A DNA stretch of 57,153 bases, from contig NW_001914901.1 of NCBI RefSeq assembly GCF_000208925.1, positions 1 through 57,153 on the forward strand, in the 5' to 3' direction. A model generated the notes under the pieces. It was not told the origin of the DNA and did no database searches. It was given only the letters and a program-made list of their open reading frames with translations. The position numbers were made by a program, and so were the translations under genes. This DNA is from Entamoeba histolytica HM-1:IMSS. Taxonomy: Eukaryota; Evosea; Mastigamoebida; Endamoebidae. Each line of letters starts with the position of its first letter. The stretch's first letter is position 1. Shown here in pieces: positions 44,673 to 55,353 of the stretch.

Positions 44673-45425
44673 ATGGAACACGTTGAAGGGTTACTTCAAA
44701 AAGGAATTCGTATTGATGCAAGAAGACTAGATGAGTTTAGAGAAGTTTCATTTGTGTGTAGAGAACCTGGTAGTGTTGAAACACATATTGGTAATAGTAA
44801 GGCATTAGGAGAATGTGTTGTAGAGCCGGTATGTCCTGGAAGATCAAGACCTGATCAAGGAATATTTAATATTCGTGTTAATTTTCTTGAAATGGCTAAT
44901 CCAAATTTCTATGATTCAAGAGGACCACGTGATTTAATTGAGATTGGTAAGGTAGTAGAAAGGGGATTATTATCTACACGTGCAATTGATGTTGATGGTC
45001 TTGTTATTATTCGAGGAAAATTAGTATGGAAAATTACAGTGTGTGTTCATATTATTAATGACTGTGGTAATTTGATGGACTTAGTATCTATTACTGCTAT
45101 TTCTGCATTACTAACTGCTGTAAGAAGAGAAGTACAAATTTGTGGTACTGATGTAAAAATATTAACACCAGAAGAACGTAAACCTGTCCCATTAGCAATT
45201 CATCATATTCCAATAACTGTATCATTTGGAATTACAGAAAGTGGAGTACCATTACTTGATCCATCTGAAAGAGAAGAAAGTGTTTGTAAATCTCATTTAA
45301 CAATTGCAATAAATAAAGAAGGTGAAGTTTGTGCAGTACAAAAAAGTGGAACACCAATTTCTATGAAAGTTATTCAAAAGTGTTGTGACGTTTGTTTTTC
45401 TTATTTAAAAAATTATAATAGTTAA
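44673..45425 (+). CDS. RRP45: Exosome core subunit RRP45 (EXOSC9)
   Basis: A 250-residue RNase PH-type protein. It matches Rrp45: RIDARRLDEFREVSF, IEIGKVVERGLLSTRAIDVDGL, GKLVWKITVCVHIINDCGNL, TPEERKPVPLAIHHIPI and DPSEREESV. These are the Rrp45 'TPEER-P-PL-IHH-PI-V-F' and 'DP-E-EE' signatures. It forms the hexameric ring of the RNA exosome, which degrades and trims RNA. The ring subunits have lost the phosphorolytic residues. Shorter than human EXOSC9 (about 440), lacking its C-terminal extension. Single exon. Confidence 0.92.
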   Translation: MEHVEGLLQKGIRIDARRLDEFREVSFVCREPGSVETHIGNSKALGECVVEPVCPGRSRPDQGIFNIRVNFLEMANPNFYDSRGPRDLIEIGKVVERGLLSTRAIDVDGLVIIRGKLVWKITVCVHIINDCGNLMDLVSITAISALLTAVRREVQICGTDVKILTPEERKPVPLAIHHIPITVSFGITESGVPLLDPSEREESVCKSHLTIAINKEGEVCAVQKSGTPISMKVIQKCCDVCFSYLKNYNS

Positions 45426-45625
45426 AGATGTATTAACTGTTTTAGACTGCTTTGTCTAAAGCAAAGATGTTGATTAAATTCATTTCTACTCAAGTTCAAC
45501 AGTCACGTGAACAATTAAAGAAATAACACTGCTATTATGATTGATTTATTTTCTTTTTAAACCTTTTGATTTATTTAAAATAAAAACTTTAATAATTTCT
45601 TTTAAAACATTTAGTATGATTTTAC

Positions 45626-46426
45626 TTATTTCTTTCCAGTTTTCTTGGAACTAACCTTCTTTCCCTTAGAAGCAGCTTTCTTTGAACCAGCTTTGTTTTG
45701 TTTGAAAACAGCATCAGTATCAGCAAATGAGACAACTTTCATTCCATGTGCTTTAAGAACCTTGTATCTATTAAGAATAGCAGCATAACGTTTAGCTTCC
45801 TTGAGCATAGCAATTTTATGTAATTTCTTAGCTTCTAATTTTTGAGCCTTATGTTGAAGTCTTCTTGGAGTAACAAGTCTTTGAATCTTTGGTGCTTTAG
45901 ATCTCTTTGTTGATTTTCCTTCTTTTGGATGTTTTTTAGCAACTTCTCTTCTAATAACGAATTTTTTAACATCATCCTTTTGAGAAAGATTGAAGAGTTT
46001 TCTGATATGAGATGCTCTCTTTGGTCCAGCTCTCATTGGAAGTGCATCATTAGTAACTCCTTCAATTTCTCCTTCTCCTTTCTTAACTACAACGGTATTC
46101 AATACTGAAATGTCTCCTGCAACAATAGCTCCTCTAACTGTCTTTCTTCTTCTTTCTCCATTTCTAAGTGGTTTATAACATCCATTTCTTCCATCAAGAA
46201 GAAGTCTGACACGATTGTTAGTAGCTACTCCTGTCATCATTGGGAAACCATCCTTATCACATCCACCAGTGATTTTAAGGATGTATCCTTTGAATTCATC
46301 TCCAAGTGATGAAGCATCAACTTCTTGTCCGATTCTCTTATCAAAGAATGGTCTGTAATTCTTTTCTTCTTCAAAATCAAATTTCTTAATTCTTCCAGTT
46401 GCTGGGTTGGCTACGTTAATCTTCAT
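45626..46426 (-). CDS. RPS6: 40S ribosomal protein eS6
   Basis: A 266-residue protein beginning MKINVANPATGRIKKFDFEEE and containing GGCDKDGFPMMTGVATNNRVRLLL and GERRRKTVRGAIV, all typical of eS6. The C-terminus is Lys/Ser/Ala-rich (KKAASKGKKVSSKKTGKK) but lacks the classic RRRRLSSLR phosphorylation cluster of animals. Single exon. A motif at 46458-46470 is shared with the uL4 promoter. Confidence 0.96.
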   Translation of the reverse strand: MKINVANPATGRIKKFDFEEEKNYRPFFDKRIGQEVDASSLGDEFKGYILKITGGCDKDGFPMMTGVATNNRVRLLLDGRNGCYKPLRNGERRRKTVRGAIVAGDISVLNTVVVKKGEGEIEGVTNDALPMRAGPKRASHIRKLFNLSQKDDVKKFVIRREVAKKHPKEGKSTKRSKAPKIQRLVTPRRLQHKAQKLEAKKLHKIAMLKEAKRYAAILNRYKVLKAHGMKVVSFADTDAVFKQNKAGSKKAASKGKKVSSKKTGKK

Positions 46427-46457
46427 GTCAGAACACGCAGTTTACTTTTTACAAGTT

Positions 46458-46470
46458 CCTAGGGTTTACT
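46458..46470 (-). promoter_or_regulatory. Telo-box-like motif upstream of eS6
   Basis: On the minus strand AGTAAACCCTAGG lies 32-44 nt before the eS6 ATG. It shares AGTAAACCCT with the uL4 promoter at 36021-36032. GGAACTT, a GAAC-like element, overlaps its end. Functional role is inferred. Confidence 0.5.
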
Positions 46471-46632
46471 TTTTTTTTCAATCAATTATTTTTCAACTCA
46501 GTAACAAACAATATTTAAATTAGAATATTATTATAACTTAATTATATTTATAAAACATACCAAAAATCAATAAATATTATAATTAATTAGTAAAGTAACA
46601 AACAATCAATTTCAGTTATTTTTTTCGTGACA

Positions 46633-48635
46633 TTACTCTTTATTATTTACTTCTTTAATTTCTTTTGGTTGAGGCTCTTCTATTCTTTTGATGAGTTTAA
46701 TTTCTTTATGCCTTTTACTTTCTCTTTTTAAAGGAGAACATTCTTCCATCAATACAATTACTTCTTTTTCATCAATTGGTCGTTTAATTCCTTTATACGC
46801 TAAATGGGCTAATCCACTAACTATATTTTCTTTTTTGACTTGTGTAATTACTGGTTCGTGGTTAAACATTGTAAGTATTTCATCAACTGCTGGAGAACAT
46901 ATTTTTGGTAAATCATTTTTAATGTCCTTAATAATTACAAGCATTCCACTACCAATTAGTATTTGTGTTATTTCATTATTATTTAATTTACAAATATCTT
47001 TTAATGTACAAATAATATTTGCTTGTGCACAGTCAGTAGTTTCAGATAATACTTTCAATAATTTTTCAAATATTTGGGTTTGAATAATATATGGAAGAAC
47101 ATTTGGAGTTGGTAACTTAATAAAATTCAATAAAAATGATGAGAACCGTTCAAGGTATTTTCCTAAAACTTCTTTAGTATATTTTTCTTGAGTATTTAAT
47201 GGTTCCATTAAAATATTCATGATTAATGGAATAAATTGTTCACAAAGAAGTGTTTGGTATTTTATGACACCATCATAAGCGATAGTACTATTTTGTAAAA
47301 ATGAGAAAATACCATATAAATAAGATCCCTGTTGATAAATTCCACTTCTAACTATTTGTTCAAGTAATCCATTTTCCATTAGTAGTATAGCAACATTACT
47401 TCCTGATTCAAATAATATTGTTAATGAGTCTAAGTAATATCCTTTATATTCTTCATTTAAACCTTTGAATATTGTAGTTAATATTCCAGTTTCAATAATT
47501 GATTTAGCACGTTCTTCCCTTGTAGAAAGAGGATATAAAATTAGTGTAGAACAATATTGTTTAATAGTAATACTAATTCCTCTTCTTGACTCTTTATCAT
47601 TATTAGTCTCATACTTCTTACTAAGTTTTTGAAATATTTGATCTTTTATTGACTCTTCTAAAATTTTTCGTTGTGTATTACTCAGTCGAATATTAATAGG
47701 TGTCCCAATTGATTCATCTGAAAACCGTGCCACAACAATATCTCTGAAATAAGTCAATGCAAAAGCATATTCAACCAAATTTTTTACAGCAAATGACCGT
47801 TCAACAATTTCTTTAATACCAGTTAATTTTGTTTTGAAATCGTCAAAAAAATAAATACGATTTGTTTGTGGTATTTGAGGATCATATGTTAATATTACAA
47901 ATAATGCTTTTAGTGTTGAAAGTTGATATATTTCATCTGAAATTTTTTCATCAGGTAATAATAATAATACTTTAACAAAAATGAAGACAGACTCAACTAT
48001 ATCTTTCTTTGTAGTATCATTTATCGTTTTAGAGAATTTTATTAGTCCATTTATAATCTCTTGTAATGTTAACTTTTCAAATAAGATTGACGTATTACGT
48101 GATGCTAATGAAGTAATTGCAAGATCTCTTATTTCTTTAATATTTTCTTCTGTAAATGCTAAATAAGTAAGTGATTAACATGAAATTCTTGTTAAATAAA
48201 AATAACTAACAAACAAAGTGGTCCATCAGTTATTGATCTAACACCAATCTCAATAAGGTTATGACATAATTCATTACATAAATTTTTGTCAAGAAATGAT
48301 AATGCGTATTCATTAGAAAATGCTTTACCTTGTATTTGAATTACTTTATCATTTTGTTTTTCAAATGCATCTCCTTTAATCAGTCTAACACATATAATTT
48401 TGTCTGGGACATATTCATTTTTATTAATTTCTTTTCTTTCTCCCTCTGTTGATAATTTGTTTTCATTATTTTCAGAAAAAACCTCAATAAGTATACTATC
48501 ATCATTAATCTCTACATTAAATATACCAATCCCAATTTCAACCCAATCATTTTCTTTTAACCGAAAAACTTTAACAAGCTGTTTCTTACTTTGATTATCT
48601 TCATTGGCTTTGGTTTCTATACTTTGTTCACCCAT
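46633..48635 (-). CDS. PP4 regulatory subunit 3 (SMEK/Psy2)
   Basis: Exon 1 (48635-48215) and exon 2 (48158-46633) flank a 56-nt intron (48159-48214, GTTTGT...ATTTAG), giving about 648 residues. Exon 1 is the PH/EVH1-like domain: VKVFRLKENDWVEIGIGIFNV. Splicing joins RSITDGPL to SFTEENIKEIRDLAI, and the SMK-1 helical region follows: NRIYFFDDFKTKLTGI and VEYAFALTYFRDIVVARFSDESIGTPINIRLSN. PP4R3 directs protein phosphatase 4 to substrates in DNA repair and signalling. The methionine-like start at 47778 is an internal TTG. C-terminus is Lys/Glu-rich. Confidence 0.87.
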
Positions 48636-48888
48636 ATGTCTTTACGATTATGAGTTTTTTTTTTTCTCTTTCTCTCAATAACATTTTTTAATAACATTTC
48701 TTTCCATTTTTGGAAAATTCAATTTCTCAAGTTTATAGACTTTCCTAAATTGCGAGAACCATAAAAGAAACCCTAAAAGAGTGAAGTAGAATTAAGATGA
48801 TGAAGTTTTGAATAGGACCAGAGAACCCAATAGAAATGAAATACTAAAACGAAAAATGAGATTCAACTATTAATCCCAATTATTATTT

Positions 48889-49710
48889 ATGACTGAACTT
48901 AACTCTGATCGTAATTTTGTTGGAGTTGATCATGTTAAAAATGTTATTTTGGTTCTTTCAGGTAAAGGAGGTGTTGGAAAATCAACAATTGCTACAGTAC
49001 TTGCCCGCTCTTTTGCACTTGCTGGTAAAAAAACAGGTATTTTAGATATTGATTTATGTGGACCATCTATTCCAAAGATGATGGGACTTGATAATCAAGG
49101 AGTATACCAAGGAGAACATGGAGGAATTCTTCCTGCAAAATCTAAAATTGGAGACACTTTTATTGATACACTTTCTGTTGGATTTATGTTAAGTTCACCT
49201 GATTCACCAGTTATTTGGAGAGGTCCAAAAAAAGGAGCTGCCATTGAACAATTTTTAAATGATGTTGAATGGGGAGATAAAGATGTTTTAGTTGTTGATA
49301 CACCACCAGGAACATCTGATGAACATATTACTATTATGGATTTCTTCAGAAAAAGAAATCAAGAAACTAAAGCTGTTATTGTTACAACACCACAACTTGT
49401 TTCTACAAACGATGTTGAAAAAGAAATTGATTTCTGTAATGAGTGTCAAATTCCCATCATTGGTTTAGTTGAAAATATGAGTGGGTATTTATGTCCTCAT
49501 TGTTCTACTGTTACTAATATATTCTCTAGTAATGGTGGTAAAGAATTAGCTGATAAATACCAGCTTAAATTTGTTGGTGCTATTCCTATTGAACCAAAAA
49601 TTTGTTTAGCTGGTGAGACTGGATTAAATCCATTTGCCGATGAACCGTCAGCAAATGCATTAAAACCAATTACTGATTTTGTAGCCGATCTTGCTAAAAC
49701 TTTTGCTTAA
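48889..49710 (+). CDS. CFD1: CFD1/NUBP2-type Fe-S scaffold ATPase
   Basis: A 273-residue Mrp/NBP35-family P-loop ATPase. The deviant Walker A is GKGGVGKST (about residue 26), with DIDLCGPSIPKMMG and DTPPGTSDEHIT after it. The Fe-S bridging CxxC is YLCPHCS. The N-terminal four-Cys ferredoxin-like segment of NBP35 is missing, so this is the CFD1/NUBP2 type. It builds 4Fe-4S clusters in the cytosol for nuclear and cytosolic proteins. Single exon. A telo-box-like AAACCCTAA lies upstream near 48770. Confidence 0.92.
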   Translation: MTELNSDRNFVGVDHVKNVILVLSGKGGVGKSTIATVLARSFALAGKKTGILDIDLCGPSIPKMMGLDNQGVYQGEHGGILPAKSKIGDTFIDTLSVGFMLSSPDSPVIWRGPKKGAAIEQFLNDVEWGDKDVLVVDTPPGTSDEHITIMDFFRKRNQETKAVIVTTPQLVSTNDVEKEIDFCNECQIPIIGLVENMSGYLCPHCSTVTNIFSSNGGKELADKYQLKFVGAIPIEPKICLAGETGLNPFADEPSANALKPITDFVADLAKTFA

Positions 49711-50033
49711 TTTAATTTTTTCTCAACATTAATTTAAAATCATTTTATAAAGAATAATTATTAAAATAAGAGAGTAGGTTACTACTTTTATCTTATAATG
49801 AAAGTATTAGATCTTTTTAAACAACACTAGCTCAATTTGATTAAATTCAGAAAATAAGCATTACTTTATTTTAAATTGGTTTGTTGAATTTAAGTAATAA
49901 TACATTATTTCAATTTGTTATAATTTTTTTGTGGAGTTATGTTACAATGTAATAAAAATTAAGCAGCATTTTTAATTATTTTTTTATGATGTAAATAAAG
50001 TTCTAAATAATAATAAACCGAAGATATTATCTA
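49711..50033. other. Convergent intergenic region
   Basis: About 320 bp between two genes that converge. It holds 3' ends only; no other feature seen. Confidence 0.5.
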
Positions 50034-50786
50034 TCATAAATATTCATACTTTATATTATAAGGAGATTGAGCAATAGAATGAGCAATAAAAGGATGATTC
50101 TTTTTAAAATGTTCTAGCATTTCTCTTACCTCACCTCTCATACTATCTTTTTCATATTTGCAACGTATTAAACGTGGTAATTCAATGTACTTTGTCCATT
50201 CTTGAATAAAAACTACTGGAACTTCAATAAGTGGTCTAATGAATTTAACACCATATTTTTCTGTGGTAAACTGAGCAGGAATACCTGCAATACAACCACA
50301 AAACATTTGGTTCATTAACAATGTTTCAGCAACATCATCCATATGATGTCCTAATGCAATTGAAGTATATCCATGTTCTTTTGCATATTCTAATAATGCT
50401 CTTCTTCTATTTTTTCCACAGTTTAAGCAAAATGTAGTGTTTTTATCAGCATCTTCAATATCAAATCTACTTACAGGCTCTGACTCAAGAGTGATAAAAG
50501 GTATTCCTAGAGATTCACAAAGTGCCTTAGAGTCTTCAATATTAAGTTGATATCCAACTTGCTCATTAGTGACATGAACAACTAAGATGTCAAGAGGAAA
50601 GTGACTAGTTTTTCCAAGTGTTGAAAGGACATGGACTAAAAGAAATGAATCTTTTCCTCCTGAAAACCCAATAATAATTTTGTCATGAGGGGCAACAATC
50701 TTTTCACGTTCATTCATTTTCCAAAAGTTAGTATAAATTTTCTTGAATATTTTCTTTTCTCCAACAGGTATTTTGATTGTACTCAT
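50034..50786 (-). CDS. TtcA-like tRNA 2-thiolation protein
   Basis: A 250-residue PP-loop ATPase. The pyrophosphatase loop is IIGFSGGKDSFLLVHVL (about residue 38). A CxxC (FCLNCGKNRRRALL, about 120) and a third Cys (LIRCKYEKD, about 212) form the usual TtcA Fe-S ligands. ALGHHMDDVAETLLMNQMF is also conserved. TtcA makes 2-thiocytidine at tRNA position 32 in bacteria; the related CTU1/NCS6 modifies wobble uridine in eukaryotes. Length and Cys pattern are closer to TtcA, so bacterial ancestry is plausible, but this needs a tree. Single exon. Confidence 0.85.
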   Translation of the reverse strand: MSTIKIPVGEKKIFKKIYTNFWKMNEREKIVAPHDKIIIGFSGGKDSFLLVHVLSTLGKTSHFPLDILVVHVTNEQVGYQLNIEDSKALCESLGIPFITLESEPVSRFDIEDADKNTTFCLNCGKNRRRALLEYAKEHGYTSIALGHHMDDVAETLLMNQMFCGCIAGIPAQFTTEKYGVKFIRPLIEVPVVFIQEWTKYIELPRLIRCKYEKDSMRGEVREMLEHFKKNHPFIAHSIAQSPYNIKYEYL

Positions 50787-50889
50787 TTATGTATGGAATT
50801 TTTTGATTTGTATTTAGTTTAAAAAGGGTTATTTAGTATATTAGATTTTGTATGAAACATCTAAAAATAAATACTTAAAAGTTGAATGA

Positions 50890-51887
50890 TTATTCAAATG
50901 ATGGTAATTTCCATGTTGTTATCATATTATAAGGTTCTGGTATTTCTTTTATTGATAGTCCATCATCTGAAAAGTCTTCTGGTAATTGAGGAATTGGTGA
51001 ATATCTACAACCAGAAGTTGTAATCAAACAATTATTAAAATAAAATACATCATTAATTGGAGAGTCTATGTCTTAAGTTTGTATATCAAAGTTAAGAATA
51101 AAAACAAACATGCAAGGAAATATGATGATTTAAAGGTAAAAGTATTCAAGTCATAAAGATAAACACATCCATTATCATTTCCAGTAAAAAGAGTAGAATG
51201 ATATATATTAATTCCTATTCGTTGATTTGTTAATGCAAACCTAGATAATGTTGCAATAACTGTATTTATATTTCTAATATCAAATACATATATTTTATCA
51301 TCTTTACGAGTACCAATAATCAAAAAGTTATCATTAAATATTTGTAAAGAATTTATTTCTTTTTTTAATTGAACTTTTTGGATTATTTGCATTTCCTCAC
51401 CTCCAAGAAGAACAATATCCCCTTGATAAGTAGAACAAACAATATAATCACTCCAACCATATTGAGCCATTGAACAAACTGTTCCAATTTTAATTCTTTT
51501 AGAATATTTTGGTTCAAAATAATCAAAAGAATATTTAAACACTGAAGAAGAATGATAAGCATAAAACCCTTTATTACTTTCAGTAAAAATACAATTTGAA
51601 TTTGGTAAAGGATTGTATGAAGCTAATGGTTTTGATTTGAGTTGATTTAATAATTGAATTGGTTGAGAATGTTGATGACAGAGAATACCATGAGATGTGC
51701 TTATCATAGAAGAGACAACTGGTTTTATATCTTCTATAACAGGTTGTTGTAAAATACCATTAGAGTTTATAAAAGAAGAAATGAAAGAGTGATTATCTGT
51801 GATAGTGATTAAATGATTATTATGAATGATACTTTTTAGAGGAGGTGCTTGAAGAATTGAAGAATATAACAATTGAGGATTATTCAT
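50890..51887 (-). CDS. WRAP53/TCAB1-like WD40 protein
   Basis: Exon 1 (51887-51110) and exon 2 (51065-50890), joined across a 44-nt intron (51066-51109, GTTTGT...CATAG), give about 317 residues. Family-like segments are IIGTRKDDKIYVFDIRN and LSRFALTNQRIGINI, next to TGNDNGCVYLYDL; human WRAP53 has GARKDAELLCWDLR and TNQRI. Splicing replaces a membrane-like artefact with SSYFLAYSPINDVFYFNNCL, a normal last blade. WRAP53 binds CAB-box RNAs (scaRNA, telomerase RNA). The usual long N-terminal region is absent. If correct, scaRNA-like function is the likely role; telomerase is not established in Entamoeba. Confidence 0.72.
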
Positions 51888-51955
51888 TCTGAAAAGTCAA
51901 AAAGATAAAAAAGAAGATCTGTTTCTAAAATAAAAAATGATTAAAAAACAATGAA

Positions 51956-52493
51956 TTAATCTTGATTCTTACCACAAAATTCTAAAATGCATTTTGATGA
52001 GAAAGGAAGTAAAGAAAATGAATAAAATATTGTTGTTGCAATTTGAATGATTAAGAAAAATAAAACAACTATAGAATTTTTAAATAAGAATAATCCAAGT
52101 ATTGTCATTGTTAAACAACAAAGAAATACTATTGCACAAAGCAAACGAAGTGGTTGTTTAAGTAATTTAAATTGAGTTAATGGAGAGTATAAGAAAAATG
52201 TTCTAAATTATTAATATAATTTAAAGAATTTAAATATGAATAACAAACGCTAAACTAATTAATAATAATCCTAAAGAATAACATATCATAAATAAGTATG
52301 GAGCAGCAACAAAGACTAAAATAAATGGGAATGTAACTAACCAAAAGAATATAGCAATTGAAAATATTAAAAAGAATGTAATAATTCTATTTCTTGTTGA
52401 TAAATGAAATCCAAGTTTGTCACATGGATTTTCTATTGTAAAAGAAGAAGTATCATCAAAATCTGACTGTGGAATAAGTGGATCTTCAAGCAT
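51956..52493 (-). CDS. SFT2-family vesicle transport protein
   Basis: Exon 1 (52493-52249) and exon 2 (52202-51956), with a 46-nt intron (52203-52248, GTTTGT...ATTTAG), give about 163 residues. Four TM segments are rebuilt: IITFFLIFSIAIFFWLVTF, then FMICYSLGLLLISLATFFLYSPL, LLCAIVFLCCLTMTILGLFLF and SIVVLFFLIIQIATTIFYSFS. The loop SPLTQFKLLKQPLR matches the GP-x-QLKRMF motif of SFT2. SFT2 acts in endosome-to-Golgi transport. The N-terminus is acidic and cytosolic. Confidence 0.88.
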
Positions 52494-52628
52494 AGAGTCT
52501 CATTTTTAGTTCATTTTCTTTTCCAGAATTTTTGAATTATAAAATTATAATATATTATTACTTAATTAATTATAAAACTATAAAATAAATATAATAATAT
52601 TTTTTTATTATAATAACAATACAATAAA

Positions 52629-54074
52629 TTAATTCTGTTGATGTTGCATAAAAAATTGAACAAAAGAATGATATGGTTCTGTAGGAGAATTAGAAGATGT
52701 TGTAACTTGTTTTGATTCTTCTGTATGTTTTGGAGATAAGTTAGGAGAATAAGAAGGAGAACTAGAAAAACATTGACCATTTGGATTACATTCTGATATT
52801 GATTTACATGAAAGAGCCCTCAATGATTCTCTTGATAAAGCACGAAGCCTACGTGGGGATGTAGGTTTAGAAAGTGTAAGAACTGGAGTAGAGAATTGAA
52901 AATGTGGTGTTAACGAAGGAGTAATTGGTTGACTTAATGACTCATTTAATTTTGGTTTGAGATGAGTGGTAGTTGGTAATAAATGTTTATTAACTGAAAT
53001 ACTAATACGGGAAGGATTTTCATAAAGTTTAAAATAATAATTTGGTACATAACAATCCTCATTTGAAATATCAATGTTATGTAATGATATATTGTATACT
53101 AATAATGTTGAATGATCTAATTTACCAGGTGAAACAATACATGACCGTCTTTTTAAGGTAGAATGTAATTCTGCTAATTTATCAGTTAAATTGATAATAT
53201 GTTCACTTAGTTGTTGAACACAATCACCAATACTGACTGATTGTTTAATAATTGGTGAAATTATCGAATTAACATAATTTTCTTTATCACTTGTAATACG
53301 ACATATGTCTGGATCAAAATTATCATGAAATCCATCTGTCATCATAAGAAGAATATCATTTTCTTTGACATAACGTCCTTTTAGTTCTACATGTCTTAAC
53401 GATGGATTTTTTCCTTCTGCTGGTCCAATAACCCCTCCACAATCATATGTTGCTGTTCCTTTTCTATTATCACCAATTATTGAGTCTGTATGTTCTATTT
53501 CGTGTGAATATAAAAATGCTTGACAATCTCCAATTGATATTACAAGTGCATAAGGTTGTTGAGTACGTAACGTAACTATAATAGAAATTAACAATGTTGT
53601 TGTACCTGTTTCTAATAATGAACTATCTGAGTTAAGTAAAATTGAAAGGTGAGCAGATGCCATTGAATCTACTAATAAAGTAGCAATCTCACGTGTTGTT
53701 TTACATTTTCCAATAGAACTTCTAATTGATTCCCAACACCCAGAAACAGCATTAGATGAAGCCTTTTTTGACCTAAATCCCCATCCACATCCATCAGCAA
53801 TTATACCAATTGAACAATTAGCAAATTGAATAAACTTTAGTGAATCTGCATTAGGCTCTCCTTGTTTTTTCCCTTCTACAATTGGATATAAACTAAACGA
53901 CGTTAATCCAAATGACTGATCACGAGAAACAATTGTTGCTGGCTTTTTTCGTTCTGCACTATGAATTGCTAATTGTTTAGTGTCAACCATATCAATAGGA
54001 AGTTTCGGGATTTCTCCTAAATCTTTTTTGAAGGCTTTTCTGAATAAAAGATGATAAGGTGTGTCTTTACTCAT
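52629..54074 (-). CDS. PP2C-like protein phosphatase
   Basis: A 481-residue protein with a divergent PP2C core: SIGIIADGCGWG (metal-binding Asp), GTTTLLISIIV, LVISIGDCQAFLY and ILLMMTDGFHDNFD (second metal site). The final about 140 residues are Ser/Pro/Thr-rich with repeated RALS (RLRALSRESLRALS), probably a regulatory tail. The GDSR of classical PP2C is GDCQ here. Likely active because both DG sites remain. Single exon. Confidence 0.78.
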   Translation of the reverse strand: MSKDTPYHLLFRKAFKKDLGEIPKLPIDMVDTKQLAIHSAERKKPATIVSRDQSFGLTSFSLYPIVEGKKQGEPNADSLKFIQFANCSIGIIADGCGWGFRSKKASSNAVSGCWESIRSSIGKCKTTREIATLLVDSMASAHLSILLNSDSSLLETGTTTLLISIIVTLRTQQPYALVISIGDCQAFLYSHEIEHTDSIIGDNRKGTATYDCGGVIGPAEGKNPSLRHVELKGRYVKENDILLMMTDGFHDNFDPDICRITSDKENYVNSIISPIIKQSVSIGDCVQQLSEHIINLTDKLAELHSTLKRRSCIVSPGKLDHSTLLVYNISLHNIDISNEDCYVPNYYFKLYENPSRISISVNKHLLPTTTHLKPKLNESLSQPITPSLTPHFQFSTPVLTLSKPTSPRRLRALSRESLRALSCKSISECNPNGQCFSSSPSYSPNLSPKHTEESKQVTTSSNSPTEPYHSFVQFFMQHQQN

Positions 54075-54346
54075 CTCCTATTCCAAAACGAATCTTTTCT
54101 AACAAATCGCAGTTCTTCACTTTTATTTTTTTCTTTACTTTTGTTTTGTTATATTTTTTAACTTACCTTTAATTTTCTTCGAGTTATTCAGATTTCTATT
54201 ATTAAATCATTCCTTAGGTATTTATATATTACCCTTCTTTTTTTCTTTTTGTAGAATAAACACAAAAACGAAAAGTGATCTTGTCTTTACTTACGCAGAT
54301 TTGATTAGGTATTATCTATATAAGTGAGTCTCAAAGATTTTGGTTC

Positions 54347-55348
54347 ATGTTTTCTTTATTAATTATTCAGTGTTATATCATTTTGGGTTTTGCCCAAAAT
54401 AACAACAAAGATTTATTTATAGATCACCTTCAACGACGATATATCAAATCATTCTATGGTGAAAAGTTTAATGTTGACGAATCATATCCACTAAGAGTCA
54501 ACATAGAGGAATATGCCGTCATAAACCAGACAGTTGCCTTGGGGTTTGAGAAAGAAAAAATAAAAAGTTATCCTGAACGGTTATGGTTAGCTATTATTCA
54601 TACTATGCCAAATAAAATAAGTCATATCCAAAATACAAGAAATACTTGGTGTAAAGAAGAATACCAACAAAGGTATGGATTTAAATGTATTTATGTTCTT
54701 GTTGAGTCATCTGTTCGTCAGACAATATATTTGAATGACTTATTAAAATTAAATGAAACATACCATGACATTTATTTCATTGATATGCCTGATTTAAATG
54801 AACAATGGTTTACTTTACAACAAAAAAATATTAATGCTTACATTATGGCATTAGATATATTTCCTAATTATTCTTTCTATTGCAGAGTTGACGATCAAAT
54901 ATTAGTTACTGTTGATATGTTATCTTCATTTTTAATGAACCACCTCGCAAACTCTACTGTTGTTGGTGAAATGGTTAAACACCGACCTAATAGAAATCCA
55001 AGAAATAAATATTATGACCCATTAGCATTTAATATTCCAAAATATTTTCCATTTCCTGCAGGTTATTTATCTATTTTCAGTCAAGACATCATTAAATTTA
55101 TTGGAAAATGGGAAAATTATTACACATTTGCCCCAAGTTCATTAGAAGATCCTGGGTTTGGTCATTGGATTTATAAATTTGCAAATACTACAAATCAAAG
55201 GGTTGATTTATTAACACCTGAAAATTGGGGTGGAAACACAAAAAACACATATGGTGATTATATTATATTTCATGACCAAAGAGGTAGACTAAGCCAAACT
55301 GAGTTTCTTAAAAGAAGAATAGAAGATGGGTATATGAGAGAGTTTTAA
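54347..55348 (+). CDS. GT31 family glycosyltransferase
   Basis: A 333-residue type II or secreted Golgi enzyme with a signal/anchor MFSLLIIQCYIILGFAQ. Beta-1,3-galactosyltransferase-type motifs are present: IIHTMPNKISHIQNTRNTW (R-x-x-I-R-x-TW region), LQQKNINAYIMALD, YCRVDDQILV (DxD metal site), FPFPAGYLSIFSQDII and LEDPGFGHWI (E-D-V-x-x-G equivalent). The family adds Gal or GlcNAc to glycans. Metal-site D-D is intact, so it is probably active; donor and acceptor are unknown. Confidence 0.85.
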   Translation: MFSLLIIQCYIILGFAQNNNKDLFIDHLQRRYIKSFYGEKFNVDESYPLRVNIEEYAVINQTVALGFEKEKIKSYPERLWLAIIHTMPNKISHIQNTRNTWCKEEYQQRYGFKCIYVLVESSVRQTIYLNDLLKLNETYHDIYFIDMPDLNEQWFTLQQKNINAYIMALDIFPNYSFYCRVDDQILVTVDMLSSFLMNHLANSTVVGEMVKHRPNRNPRNKYYDPLAFNIPKYFPFPAGYLSIFSQDIIKFIGKWENYYTFAPSSLEDPGFGHWIYKFANTTNQRVDLLTPENWGGNTKNTYGDYIIFHDQRGRLSQTEFLKRRIEDGYMREF

Positions 55349-55353
55349 TTCAA

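Noticed and set aside
48192..48635. Independent small gene (147 residues)
   Set aside because: It is the first exon of PP4R3; the GTTTGT splice leads directly into the SMK-1 region.
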